Shown: positions 34,587-42,882 of the stretch, piece by piece
How the letters are laid out: every line of letters begins with the position of its first letter
Numbering within the stretch: the first letter of the stretch is position 1
Source of the DNA: SZUA-36 sp963801195
GTDB lineage: Bacteria > Pseudomonadota > Gammaproteobacteria > Xanthomonadales > SZUA-36
DNA length: 64,000 bases
NCBI GenBank assembly: GCA_963801195.1
Contig: CAWDDX010000003.1
Coordinates: forward strand, 248,001-312,000
Direction of reading: 5' to 3'
Notes under the pieces: model-generated
Told to the model about the DNA's origin: nothing
The model's input: only the letters and a program-made list of their open reading frames with translations
Database searches by the model: none
Translations under genes and position numbers: made by a program

Positions 34587-36050
34587 GGTCCCAGGATCGC
34601 TATCCAGGGGGATTGCCTCATCCGGGTTCCAGCCGCCGCCCAACGCCTTGTACAGGGCCACGAGCGCCACGTCGATATTCGCCCGGGTGAGGTCGAGTTG
34701 GTCCTGTTGTGAAACCAGGTCGCGCTGGGTAATCAATACGTTATTGAAGTCGGTCAGCCCGGTGTTGTATTGAACCAGGACCAGGTCGACGGCCTCGCGG
34801 ATTGCCGTGGTAGCGCTCACCAGGTGTTCGCTTCGTACCTGGTTGAAGTTGAAGGCGGCAAGTGCGTTCTCGACTTCTTCTATCGCCGCCAATACCTGCT
34901 TTCTATACTCCAACAGGCGCTGTTGCAGTATGGCATCCTGATAACTGACATTGCTCCGCACCACGCCACCATTGAACAGGTTCCACTGAACCGGAGTCTG
35001 CAAGCCCCAGGCCAGCGCGGAGCCATTGAACAAATTGGAAAGCGAGTTGGATTGCAGCCCGAAAAAACCGGCCAGGCTAAAGCTGGGGTACAGGGCGGCT
35101 GTGGCGATACCCACTTCGGCGCTCTGGGCCGCCAGCAAACGCTCGGCACGCCGGATATCCGGACGCTGGCGCAAAACGGCGGCAGGCACGCCGATCCCCA
35201 CCAGCGTGTTGCCGACTGGCAACGGCCGTAATTCAACGAATTCGTTTTGCAGACTGCCCGCGTCTTGCCCCAGTAGCACGGCCATGCGATTGATGGACCT
35301 TTCGAGTCCGATTTGCAACAACGGGATCGCGGCTTGCGTCGTCTCGAGGTTGGCGCTGGCCTGCACCACGTCGAGACGGGAGGCCACACCACTCTGGTAA
35401 AGTGCTTCAGCCATATCCAGCGACCTGGCCATGGATGCGGCGTTAACCCTTGTATCACTGATGCGCTGCTGGGTGCTGCGAATGTCGATGTAAGCCAGGG
35501 CGACATCCGCATAGAGGCTTACCATCACATCGCGGTAATCCTCCACGGACGCCTGGTAACTGGCGCCTGCCGCCTCGATACTGCGGCGCACACGTCCAAA
35601 AACATCCATTTCCCAGGTAGCCCCCAGGCCCAGCTGATAGGATTCGATGTTGTTATCAGCACCCGGCTGTGACTCGCTGTCACTCGGGTGCTCAATCGAT
35701 GCATTGCCGCTCCCAACGATGGTCGGTTGCTTACCGCCCCGGGCGCCCGCCAGGACAAAGCGCGCGGCACTGATTCTCGCGACCGCAATCTTGAGATCGA
35801 GATTGGCTTGGCGGGCACGCTCGATCAGGTCGTTCAGTACAGGATCATTGAATATCTTCCACCAGGTTTGCAACGAGGCGTTCTGCTCCAGCTCGATCTG
35901 CCCGGTAATTTGCGCGCTCCAGGCATCCGGCGTGCGCATCTCCGGTTCCCGGTAATCGGGGCCAACCGCGGCGCAACCGGACAGCACCAGCAGCACTGCG
36001 GTGAACCCGCCCAATCCATTCCAATATTGGCATTTCACGGGCTTTGACAC
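34584..36050 (-). CDS. outer-membrane efflux lipoprotein, NodT/OprM family
   Basis: 488 residues. The lipobox LSGC gives an N-terminal lipid anchor. Two copies of the outer-membrane efflux repeat follow, with the GPDYREPEM start, TWKIFNDPVLNDLIERAR-type first segment and QSNSLSNLFNGSALAWGLQT. It forms the trimeric channel of an export system. A GTG start at 36050 overlaps the hlyD stop. Its TAG stop is part of the family B repeat. It is the last gene of the DUF3302-HlyD-NodT operon. Confidence 0.92.
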   Translation of the reverse strand: MSKPVKCQYWNGLGGFTAVLLVLSGCAAVGPDYREPEMRTPDAWSAQITGQIELEQNASLQTWWKIFNDPVLNDLIERARQANLDLKIAVARISAARFVLAGARGGKQPTIVGSGNASIEHPSDSESQPGADNNIESYQLGLGATWEMDVFGRVRRSIEAAGASYQASVEDYRDVMVSLYADVALAYIDIRSTQQRISDTRVNAASMARSLDMAEALYQSGVASRLDVVQASANLETTQAAIPLLQIGLERSINRMAVLLGQDAGSLQNEFVELRPLPVGNTLVGIGVPAAVLRQRPDIRRAERLLAAQSAEVGIATAALYPSFSLAGFFGLQSNSLSNLFNGSALAWGLQTPVQWNLFNGGVVRSNVSYQDAILQQRLLEYRKQVLAAIEEVENALAAFNFNQVRSEHLVSATTAIREAVDLVLVQYNTGLTDFNNVLITQRDLVSQQDQLDLTRANIDVALVALYKALGGGWNPDEAIPLDSDPGT

Positions 36051-37180
36051 TATTCAAACGGGTTGTAGATGTAGTTAAGGAAACTCTCCGACTGCAGCTC
36101 GATCTGTCGAAGTAAAACCAGGAAATCTGCAGCCTCGCTGGAATACATCGCGGCCAGGCCGCTGGCGCCAAATCGCAGCGGGTAGCCGGGTTTCTCGTCG
36201 ATGCTCAGACGCACCATGTACTGCCTGGCGCTCCTGATCTGTTCTATATGCGGCAAAACCCCGCTGGGTATACCCTGGGTGTTGCCGGCCGCCCATACGA
36301 CGTTGTCGATCGTGGCGTCAAAAATTTTACCCGGATACATCTCGAATGCCACCTGCGCCTTGTCGCCAGGGCGTAACCGCTGGATACCGCGCTGTAACAC
36401 CGTTGCCACCAGCCAGTGCTCCTGTGTGTTGACGAACGCCATGACGGGTTGCTTGAGACGGATAAAGGCGCCGGGGTAAAGCTGCAAATTGGCCACGTAG
36501 CCATCCGCTGGTGCAACGACTGTCGTGTTATCCAGGTTGTAGCGGGCCAGGGCCAATTCTGCCAGCACCTCGGCGACAGCACTGTGCTGGTCGCCCACCT
36601 CGGAGTCGAGGGCAATTTCGGCCCCCTGTTGCGCGACGCGCGCGACTTCGAGTTCGTCCTGCTTGACCTGAACGTCTTTTTCATTCTCTTGCAGACGAAT
36701 TTTGGGGACGGCGTTACTGCGTGCCGCTTCTGCAATTTCCTGGTATTTGAGCTGCGCCATCTGCAGGTTGGATTGCGCCCGCTTCACAGCGGCATTCGAC
36801 TCGGCCACCTGCTGGTTCAATTCCGCCACGTTCGTATCCGCTGCGGCCAGCTTGGCCGTGTACAGGTCAACCTTGGCCTGCCACTCGACAGGGTCCATCT
36901 TAAACAGCGGCTGTCCCTTCTTCACTGCCTGGTCCGGGGAAACATAGACTTCTTTTACCAGTCCGCCGAATTCAGGCGCCATCTGCACCACGTAGGACTG
37001 CACAAACATCGCCTTGCTGTAGGGGGCGTACTGACCCAGGAAAATCACCTCGGTCAGGGCGGCTGCAATCCACAAGCCAAACGTGACGAATTTCCAGAAC
37101 AGGTTGTAGCGGATCAGCTTGAAATCAAAAAATACCAGCCGGACCAGGAAAACATAGGCGATCGTAATCAGCAGTTCCAT
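36050..37180 (-). CDS. HlyD/EmrA-family membrane-fusion protein (YiaV-like)
   Basis: 376 residues. One N-terminal membrane helix pair (ITIAYVFLVRLVFF and WIAAALTEVIFLGQYAP) is followed by the lipoyl half-motif GGLVKEVYVSPDQAVKKGQP, a long alpha-hairpin (about 95-200) and the second half AVVAPADGYVANLQLYPGAF-type barrel. It would connect an inner-membrane partner to the NodT channel. The family next to DUF3302 is YiaV/YibH-like. No inner-membrane pump gene is adjacent. Confidence 0.9.
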   Translation of the reverse strand: MELLITIAYVFLVRLVFFDFKLIRYNLFWKFVTFGLWIAAALTEVIFLGQYAPYSKAMFVQSYVVQMAPEFGGLVKEVYVSPDQAVKKGQPLFKMDPVEWQAKVDLYTAKLAAADTNVAELNQQVAESNAAVKRAQSNLQMAQLKYQEIAEAARSNAVPKIRLQENEKDVQVKQDELEVARVAQQGAEIALDSEVGDQHSAVAEVLAELALARYNLDNTTVVAPADGYVANLQLYPGAFIRLKQPVMAFVNTQEHWLVATVLQRGIQRLRPGDKAQVAFEMYPGKIFDATIDNVVWAAGNTQGIPSGVLPHIEQIRSARQYMVRLSIDEKPGYPLRFGASGLAAMYSSEAADFLVLLRQIELQSESFLNYIYNPFE

Positions 37181-37181
37181 G

Positions 37182-37523
37182 CTAGTTCTCCCGGGCCTTT
37201 TCAGACCGGTCTGGTGCCGTTGCAGGTTCGTTTGCGCTTACTTGCCCCGGCGACGCTTCAGCAGGCGTTGTTTCCGCTTCATCCTCTTCATTACCTGCAT
37301 ACAGCTTACCCAGGACAGCACCAGAATAGGCCCAAACCAGCGCCGCCATCCACAACGGAAATATCAGCAAGCCCAGCAGTGATGTCACCTCGATGGCTTC
37401 GGTCTGCGGATGGTTGCGCGCCTTGGCGACCTTACCCGGATAGGTATGTATCTTGATGATCCCGAGAATAATGACAATGACCGAAAAGAAAATGAGCGCC
37501 AGGGAAATGATCTCTAACTTCAT
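37182..37523 (-). CDS. DUF3302 inner-membrane protein (YiaW-like)
   Basis: 113 residues with two membrane helices (ISLALIFFSVIVIILGII and VTSLLGLLIFPLWMAALVWA) and a charged, Ala/Glu-rich C-terminal tail. The HTYPGKVAKARNHPQ block is the DUF3302 signature. E. coli YiaW is encoded next to YiaV, the HlyD-type protein; the same pairing is seen here. It is the first gene of a three-gene operon. Function unknown. Confidence 0.88.
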   Translation of the reverse strand: MKLEIISLALIFFSVIVIILGIIKIHTYPGKVAKARNHPQTEAIEVTSLLGLLIFPLWMAALVWAYSGAVLGKLYAGNEEDEAETTPAEASPGQVSANEPATAPDRSEKAREN

Positions 37524-37733
37524 ACGCGAGCCTCAGACCGATGGTGAATACGAGTGAACACATGTTAGCAAATACACGCCCGTCAGGTGACGTGCAATCT
37601 GCATTTCCGCACAGTAGATTCGCGTATCAATCCGCTAACATGTTTCAAATTCACGATACAATGCGCCCCTGTAAAATGATCGATCGCGGGCCAGTCAATG
37701 GTCCGGCGGTCTTCAAACAAAGAGGAACAGCTT

Positions 37734-38174
37734 GTGCTGCTTGAGAAAATTGCCATCGCAATGTCGGTCATGTTTGTTTGTACACTGATCCACGCGCTGT
37801 TCATGATGTCCGCCAACAAGGTACTCGAGTCGCGCCTTGCCCGCATCGGCTCTGCCCGCCGGCCATTTCTCAGGGCCGTGCTGATATGGCAGATGATACT
37901 TTGGATGTTCCTGGGTATTTGCATCGAGGCCGTGGTTTGGGCGGCCGTGTACCTGGCGAACCCGGAAATCACCGTGCTGCCGGATAAGCAGACGGCATTT
38001 TATTTCTCGATGGTCACATACACCTCGCTTGGCTACGGCGATATTGTATTGACCGGAAACTGGCGTGCGCTATCCGCGATTCAGGCGGCCAACGGCCTGA
38101 TTATTTTTGGCTGGACAACGGCATTGATTTTTTATTTCATCCAGAAAATTCAGGGCGGCGTCAAGCCCGCATGA
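37734..38174 (+). CDS. two-pore-type K+ channel protein (Ion_trans_2)
   Basis: About 147 residues with three or four membrane helices and the selectivity-filter sequence TSLGYGDIVL (canonical TVGYGD; here TSLGYGD). A GTG at 37734, seven bases after AGAGGA, is the likely start; an ATG at 37698 extends it by 12 residues. There is no cytosolic RCK domain, so regulation would be elsewhere. The protein is short for a bacterial channel and may have a simple two-segment pore plus one helix. Confidence 0.78.
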   Translation: MLLEKIAIAMSVMFVCTLIHALFMMSANKVLESRLARIGSARRPFLRAVLIWQMILWMFLGICIEAVVWAAVYLANPEITVLPDKQTAFYFSMVTYTSLGYGDIVLTGNWRALSAIQAANGLIIFGWTTALIFYFIQKIQGGVKPA

Positions 38175-38208
38175 GAACCTGGCAGCACCGGTGCTTTCCA
38201 TGCTTGTA

Positions 38209-38667
38209 TTAAAACCGCTGGAAGAATGACCCCTTCACGGCCCCCTGCACAAAAATCACTCTCAAATGAGCATGCCAAACCTGTTGCTGCTGGCAGGTAA
38301 ATGGCGCCATCCAGAAACGCATGTGGTTACGCTGAGAAATATCATTTCGCGCGCTTTGCAGCGCAAAATTCTGCTTGTCGTCGAAAACATAAAGACTGCT
38401 GACAGGTGCGACAGGGCAGGCCTCTTTGTGCACCGCGGACCCCATCATGCGCTTCACGGATTTTGGCGAGACACGGTGGGCGAATGACCATCCACTGCGC
38501 GTCAGGTTGTTGAACAGGTCATAGGAAGCATGCCACTGGCATCTTACGGACCTGTTATCGACCCGGTATTTGTTGCAGGTGTTTTTTGCTTGCGCATCGC
38601 AGAAAGTCCAGCCGGACACTGCCTGGAATAAAACAGAAAATATGGTTGCAGATACTTTTCGTATCAT
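38209..38667 (-). CDS. hypothetical secreted protein
   Basis: 152 residues. The first 25 residues look like a weak signal peptide (ATIFSVLFQAVSGWTFCDAQ), and the protein has five cysteines in total (FCDAQ, TCNKY, RCQWH, ACPVA, TCQQQ). No known domain is recognised and no ribosome site is seen. The stretch is not antisense to another gene, but its reality is uncertain. Confidence 0.4.
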   Translation of the reverse strand: MIRKVSATIFSVLFQAVSGWTFCDAQAKNTCNKYRVDNRSVRCQWHASYDLFNNLTRSGWSFAHRVSPKSVKRMMGSAVHKEACPVAPVSSLYVFDDKQNFALQSARNDISQRNHMRFWMAPFTCQQQQVWHAHLRVIFVQGAVKGSFFQRF

Positions 38668-38968
38668 GATACAAATATTTTTCTTGCATCAAATCTCGGT
38701 TTAATTGACAAGATCAACCGATGGTATTGGGCTGATAGCAGTAAAGCCGGAGTTTTTGAGACACGGAAATCAGCGACGTGGACTCAATCTGGACGCACCC
38801 ATTTCCCGGATTTCCCAGAGGAGAATCTTTTGCTCGTGGTGTGGACGCCACCCGCAAGGAGCCGAGTTGTCTACACGGTGATGAGCATATCAATTGGTCT
38901 GCATTTGGCCGTAGTTATTGAAGAAAATGCAGTTAGGCAATAGTGTCAATTACCCAGGAGAATACTGT
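38668..38968. other. intergenic, no gene seen
   Basis: A TTGACA at 38705-38710 has no matching -10 at proper spacing. The CCAGGAG ribosome site of the next gene lies at about 38954-38960. Confidence 0.5.
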
Positions 38969-39682
38969 ATGTTATATGTAAATAGATTTAATTTTTCGGT
39001 TATCGCAGGCGCCGTTTTGGTCGCCGGCGCCCTGATGCACGCCACTACCAGTCATGCCAGGGATATGGACATTACGGACCGTTCCGATGGCGGCATAGAA
39101 ATCAGGTTCCAAAACGGGTGCTTTATCGCCTACGACCAGTATGGTGAGCGCGGCGGGCACGCGGGCCAATGTAAAAACAGGCAGTTCGAAAGGGCCGACG
39201 AGGCCGCAAAGGCACACCAGAAATCAAATTCGAACACATCCGCTGACTCGGTACCGGAAGGTCAAATGCAGAAGTACTGCATGGGTGAGGCGTCAGCAGA
39301 ACTGAATACGCGCCCGACAAACATCTCAACACAATCTGTGGAGCGCAGGGGCAACAAGTATGTCGTACACGGCCAGTCGCCGCAAAGCGGGTCAAACGCA
39401 ACCACCTTTGAGTGCACCTTCAACCAACATGGTGTTTTCAAAGGCGTGGGTATCACCAGCAGGGCAAATGCAGTCGGGCACAGTTCGAATGACAACGGTA
39501 TCCCGCACGCCGCAAAGCAAAAATGTAAGGACATGATGGGCGGTCCGGTTAAATTTGGCACCATTAGTGCGCTTCGTCCCGGTTATTGGGAAGTGATCAT
39601 GAACGACGCCAATGGTCCTCGTTCGGTCGCCTGCACAGTGACCAGCAGTGCTGAAATCAAAGATTGGGTAGAACTGAACTGA
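38969..39682 (+). CDS. secreted protein with paired Cys modules, unknown function
   Basis: About 237 residues. The signal peptide ends at TSHARDMD. The mature part begins with a short Gly/Cys segment (FQNGCFIAYDQYGERGGHAG, then QCKNR) and has two similar modules, QMQKYCMGEASAELNTRP ... FECTFNQHGVF and AAKQKCKDMMGGPVKFGTIS ... SVACTVTSS. Each has two Cys in the order expected for an intradomain disulfide, suggesting duplication. A CCAGGAG site precedes the ATG at 38969. Function unknown. Confidence 0.7.
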   Translation: MLYVNRFNFSVIAGAVLVAGALMHATTSHARDMDITDRSDGGIEIRFQNGCFIAYDQYGERGGHAGQCKNRQFERADEAAKAHQKSNSNTSADSVPEGQMQKYCMGEASAELNTRPTNISTQSVERRGNKYVVHGQSPQSGSNATTFECTFNQHGVFKGVGITSRANAVGHSSNDNGIPHAAKQKCKDMMGGPVKFGTISALRPGYWEVIMNDANGPRSVACTVTSSAEIKDWVELN

Positions 39683-39748
39683 GTTGAGAGCCGCGGTCAT
39701 CGCTTCGCTCCGGGCGATGGCCGGGGCCTTGTGTAAAAACCCCCTAAC

Positions 39749-40180
39749 CTAAAGCTTGCTATCTGCTTGGACAATCTCGAAACAGCGGGTGACTTCCGGC
39801 GGAATCCGGACAGGACGTTGAGACTGGTAGTTGATGAAAACCCAATCAGTCTCCGCCTTGGCCAGCAACGTTCCGTCGACGTGGCGGATTTCGTATTTTC
39901 GGGTCGAAAGGGCTGAGCGGGCACCGGCTACCCAGGTTTTGATGACGAGTTCATCACCGAGGTATGCGGGTTTTATATAGGTGATATTGTGGGAACGAAC
40001 CACCCAGCCGGCACCGAGATCTTCATATCGTTGCTCCGGCCAGCCATTGGCAGTGGAATGTGCGATTGCGGCATGTTGCATCCACTTGACGTAGTGAAAA
40101 TTGCCGGCGTGTCCAAGCTGGTCGATGTCCTCGGCCGAAACCGTGTGCGGATATTCAAAGATGCCTGTCATGGCCGGCAT
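39749..40180 (-). CDS. acyl-CoA thioesterase, 4HBT (YbgC-like) family
   Basis: 143 residues with a hotdog fold. The active-site region EDIDQLGHAGNFHYVKWMQH holds the Asp and the conserved HAGN/HVNN segment, and the C-terminal KAETDWVFIN strand is typical. It hydrolyses acyl-CoA thioesters in the cytoplasm. It is a single gene, convergent with the secreted protein before it. Two ATGs (MPAMTGIF) are possible. Confidence 0.88.
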   Translation of the reverse strand: MPAMTGIFEYPHTVSAEDIDQLGHAGNFHYVKWMQHAAIAHSTANGWPEQRYEDLGAGWVVRSHNITYIKPAYLGDELVIKTWVAGARSALSTRKYEIRHVDGTLLAKAETDWVFINYQSQRPVRIPPEVTRCFEIVQADSKL

Positions 40181-40423
40181 GGTGCTGGTGCAGCAATTGC
40201 CCTGTCAAGCACTGATCACCCGCGCTGACCCGTGAGTTGTCCGCGATTGCCGGCATGGGACCCGCCAAAACGATTGCCGGCAATTTGACGAACACCCCAA
40301 AAGGGCCTTGTTTCAAAAATATTGTAAATTTTCATCTTCAAAACACCGCGTTTATTGCAGCCGCCGTCAGGAGTGATAAGCTGTACTTCTTTGACTCATC
40401 CGGACAAGGTAGATCACAAGGTT

Positions 40424-41248
40424 TTGGCAGCACACAACAAGCATATCCTTAAAACCCTCATAGTGGACGATGAATCACTGGCCCGGCGTGGCCTGGCCCA
40501 TCGTCTCAAGTACATCACGGATATCGAAGTCGTCGGCGAGGCCCAGAATGGACGCGAAGCCCTTAAACTCATCAAAGAGAAAAAACCGGACCTGGTTTTC
40601 CTGGATATACAGATGCCCGGCATCAACGGTTTCCAGGTCGTGAAGCAACTCGATATCGAGACCATGCCGCTCATTCTTTTCCTGACCGCCTATGACGAAT
40701 ACGCGGTACAGGCTTTCGAGGTCAATGCCCTCGACTACATCCTCAAACCGATTGACGAGGAACGGTTGAACCATGTTCTGGACAAAGTGCGTGCCAATCT
40801 CAGCCAGAAACGTGCGTTCAAACAAAAGCGCCAGTTGCTTGAACTGGTCAGCCAGATCAGCGGCGAGTCGATCAGCAGTTTTGCAGAACTAAAGGGGAAA
40901 AAAATCACGGATATGGCACAGAAGGAACCGTCACGTCTCGCCATCAGGGACGGCGGCAAAACCACCTGGGTGAACCAGGACGATATCGAGTGGATAGATG
41001 CCGCCGGTGACTACATGTGCGTCCAGGCTCTGGGCACGACCTATATTATGCGCAAGACGATGAAAAAACTTGAAAAAGAATTGGATGACAGCATCCTGCA
41101 ACGTATCCATCGCTCAACCATTATCAATATCAAGCTGGTCCGGGAGATGGAATCGCATATCAATGGTGAATACTTTCTGACGCTGGATTCCGGTCACCGT
41201 GTCAAACTTTCCAGGACCTACAAGGACAAACTGAAACTTTTCAGGTAG
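40424..41248 (+). CDS. LytTR-family response regulator
   Basis: About 275 residues. The receiver domain has TLIVDDES, the phospho-acceptor Asp in VFLDIQMPG, and LTAYDEYAVQAFEV then LKPIDEERL. The C-terminal LytTR domain is marked by WIDAAGDYM, RIHRSTIIN and FLTLDSGHRVKLSRTY. It acts as a phosphorylated transcription factor. No ATG/GTG start with a ribosome site exists; TTG at 40424 is the nearest in-frame start before the conserved KTLIVDDE, but TTG 40355 or GTG 40373 are possible. No LytS/AlgZ-type kinase is adjacent. Confidence 0.88.
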   Translation: MAAHNKHILKTLIVDDESLARRGLAHRLKYITDIEVVGEAQNGREALKLIKEKKPDLVFLDIQMPGINGFQVVKQLDIETMPLILFLTAYDEYAVQAFEVNALDYILKPIDEERLNHVLDKVRANLSQKRAFKQKRQLLELVSQISGESISSFAELKGKKITDMAQKEPSRLAIRDGGKTTWVNQDDIEWIDAAGDYMCVQALGTTYIMRKTMKKLEKELDDSILQRIHRSTIINIKLVREMESHINGEYFLTLDSGHRVKLSRTYKDKLKLFR

Positions 41249-41597
41249 CCCGGGTAGAAAGACCGCTGTCATTTCCACCGATAACGCCTGCCCCATTTTT
41301 GTCGCCTGCGCTTCCATCGGCCTCCTTTATCAACCTGCTCCAAGCGCGCCGGATGTCGTAATGGCCCATGCAAATTCGCTTTATCCCTTAATTGCAACCA
41401 TTGAACGCAGACCATGACCAAGGGCACAACTATCCGTTCGATAACATGTCCACACTGTGAACCATGATTAAATGGTTTATGTGTTGATGAAATGAGTTTG
41501 TAACGTATTTGAAGTTTTAAGCGTCAAACTGAATAAGTAAAGTCGGGAAATTTTCTCCCTGATCATCGTCTGACCGACATTCCTGACTTTGCTTCGG
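41249..41597. other. intergenic with possible small transcript
   Basis: About 350 bases with no supportable ORF, ending in the terminator at 41598-41642. A TTGATG at 41484 with TATTTG 16 bases later could be a weak promoter. Confidence 0.35.
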
Positions 41598-41642
41598 CCG
41601 CTCCCGCTGTTGACCCTCTTTCAGCGTGGAGCGGTTTTTTTT
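41598..41642 (+). terminator. rho-independent terminator 350 bases after the LytTR gene
   Basis: CCGCTCCCGCTG pairs with CAGCGTGGAGCGG with one bulge, then eight T. It may terminate the LytTR mRNA or an unannotated short transcript. Confidence 0.8.
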
Positions 41643-41675
41643 ATCCCGACAAAATGAACCTGCCCCAATCCCGAA

Positions 41676-42113
41676 CTATTTTTGCAGCCAGTTCTCGAGA
41701 ATGATCTGCGCTGCAATGGCGTCTTTTAATGCCGCGTCTTTGCGTCGCATCTCGCCGCGTGACCGCGCATCCACAAACCGTTGCTCTGCGCCGAGTGACG
41801 TCATGCGCTCGTCTTCATATGATACGGTTGTGGCAAAACGCCCTTCCAGTTGACGGCCAAAGCGGCGGGCGCCTTTTGACATGTCGGTTTCACCACCATC
41901 TTCGGCAAGGGGCAGGCCGACAACAAAAGCTGCCGGTTTCCAATCGCAAACGATCGCCGTGATCGCCTGCCAATCCGGCTTGCCGGTGAAGGGCACGACC
42001 GCGAGCGCGCGGGCCGAACCCGTCACTGTTTGACCGACGGCCACACCTATGCGGCGTAATCCAAAATCAAATGCGATGATTGTACCGACTGGCCTGGTGA
42101 CCTCGTCAGGCAT
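41676..42113 (-). CDS. ruvX: Holliday-junction resolvase-like / pre-16S rRNA nuclease YqgF
   Basis: About 145 residues. RNase H-like fold: FDFGLRRIGVAVGQ at the start with the first catalytic Asp, FVVGLPLAEDG, SYEDERMTS with the Glu, and the final KDAALKDAIAAQIILENWL with an Asp. It processes pre-16S rRNA 5' ends in E. coli. The ATG at 42113 overlaps the yqgE stop by 8 bases; a longer ORF upstream is a frame extension through yqgE. Confidence 0.93.
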   Translation of the reverse strand: MPDEVTRPVGTIIAFDFGLRRIGVAVGQTVTGSARALAVVPFTGKPDWQAITAIVCDWKPAAFVVGLPLAEDGGETDMSKGARRFGRQLEGRFATTVSYEDERMTSLGAEQRFVDARSRGEMRRKDAALKDAIAAQIILENWLQK

Positions 42114-42687
42114 GCCCGCCGAACCCGTGCAGGTCGCCGATCCTGATACCGAGTTTACCCAGCGCCTTTTCCCACCGCTGCGGCAGGGCCGATTCAAACA
42201 CGATTGCCTTGTCTGCGGGCACTGACAGCCATGCATTCTGACGCATTTCCAATTCCAACTGGCCGTCGCCCCAACCGGCGTAACCGAGCGCGACCAGGAA
42301 CTTCTCCGGTCCATTGCCATCGGCGATGGCCGTCAGAACATCGCGCGATGTCGTCACCATGATGTCTTCATTGATCTTGACGCTTGAGTCAAAACCTTCG
42401 ACCGGCGTATGCAGCACGAAACCATGGTCGGGACTGACCGGGCCGCCCTCAAGCACAACCACTGACTGTATCTCACTGCTTTTACAGGGTATATTTAACT
42501 GGAACAAAAGTTCACCGAGGGTAAAAGTGGATTGACGATTGATGGTAATACCAATCGCCCCTTCTTCGTTATGCTGGAACAACAGGGTCACGCTGCGTGA
42601 AAAATTGGGATCGGCCATGGCGGGCATGGCAATCAACATCTGTTGTTGCAAATAACCACTGACATCATTTTGCGAATTCGAGTCCAT
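42106..42687 (-). CDS. yqgE: YqgE/AlgH family protein
   Basis: 193 residues with MLIAMPAMADPNFSRSVTLL, EEGAIGITINRQ, VLEGGPVSPDHGFVLHT and GYAGWGDGQLELEMRQNAWL, the invariant blocks of the UPF0301 (AlgH) family. The function is not settled; it is a conserved partner of yqgF. It lies between the tonB-like gene and ruvX in the order common to pseudomonads. A 30-residue N-terminal extension is in frame but the ATG at 42687 starts the conserved part. Confidence 0.93.
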   Translation of the reverse strand: MDSNSQNDVSGYLQQQMLIAMPAMADPNFSRSVTLLFQHNEEGAIGITINRQSTFTLGELLFQLNIPCKSSEIQSVVVLEGGPVSPDHGFVLHTPVEGFDSSVKINEDIMVTTSRDVLTAIADGNGPEKFLVALGYAGWGDGQLELEMRQNAWLSVPADKAIVFESALPQRWEKALGKLGIRIGDLHGFGGHA

Positions 42688-42820
42688 ATAACGAATATTA
42701 GTCCAGTTTCCAGTCTTTACAAGCAAGGATTTCCACCCGCTTTGACGAACCCCGCCAGGCCCCCGCAATCGGAACAACCCGGCCTCGTCCTATCCTGTTT
42801 CAATGCACATTATACCCTGC

Positions 42821-42882
42821 TTAACACTGATCTACTGCGGCTCTCCCTCGCTACGATCGGATAAGCCCGACAGACTGCTAGT
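42821..42882. repeat. family B element, truncated copy
   Basis: It reads TTAACACTGATCTACTGCGG, then CTCGCTACGATCGG and the right end GCCCGACAGACTGCTA. Compared with the copy at 56242 it lacks the central segment and the left outer end. Its terminal CTA is the TAG stop codon of the tonB-like gene. Confidence 0.65.

Noticed and set aside
36416..37456. 346-codon plus-strand ORF opposite the HlyD gene
   Set aside because: No motif; the HlyD and DUF3302 proteins on the minus strand account for the interval.
40182..40354. Upstream extension of the LytTR ORF
   Set aside because: No homology before the receiver domain and no start with a ribosome site.
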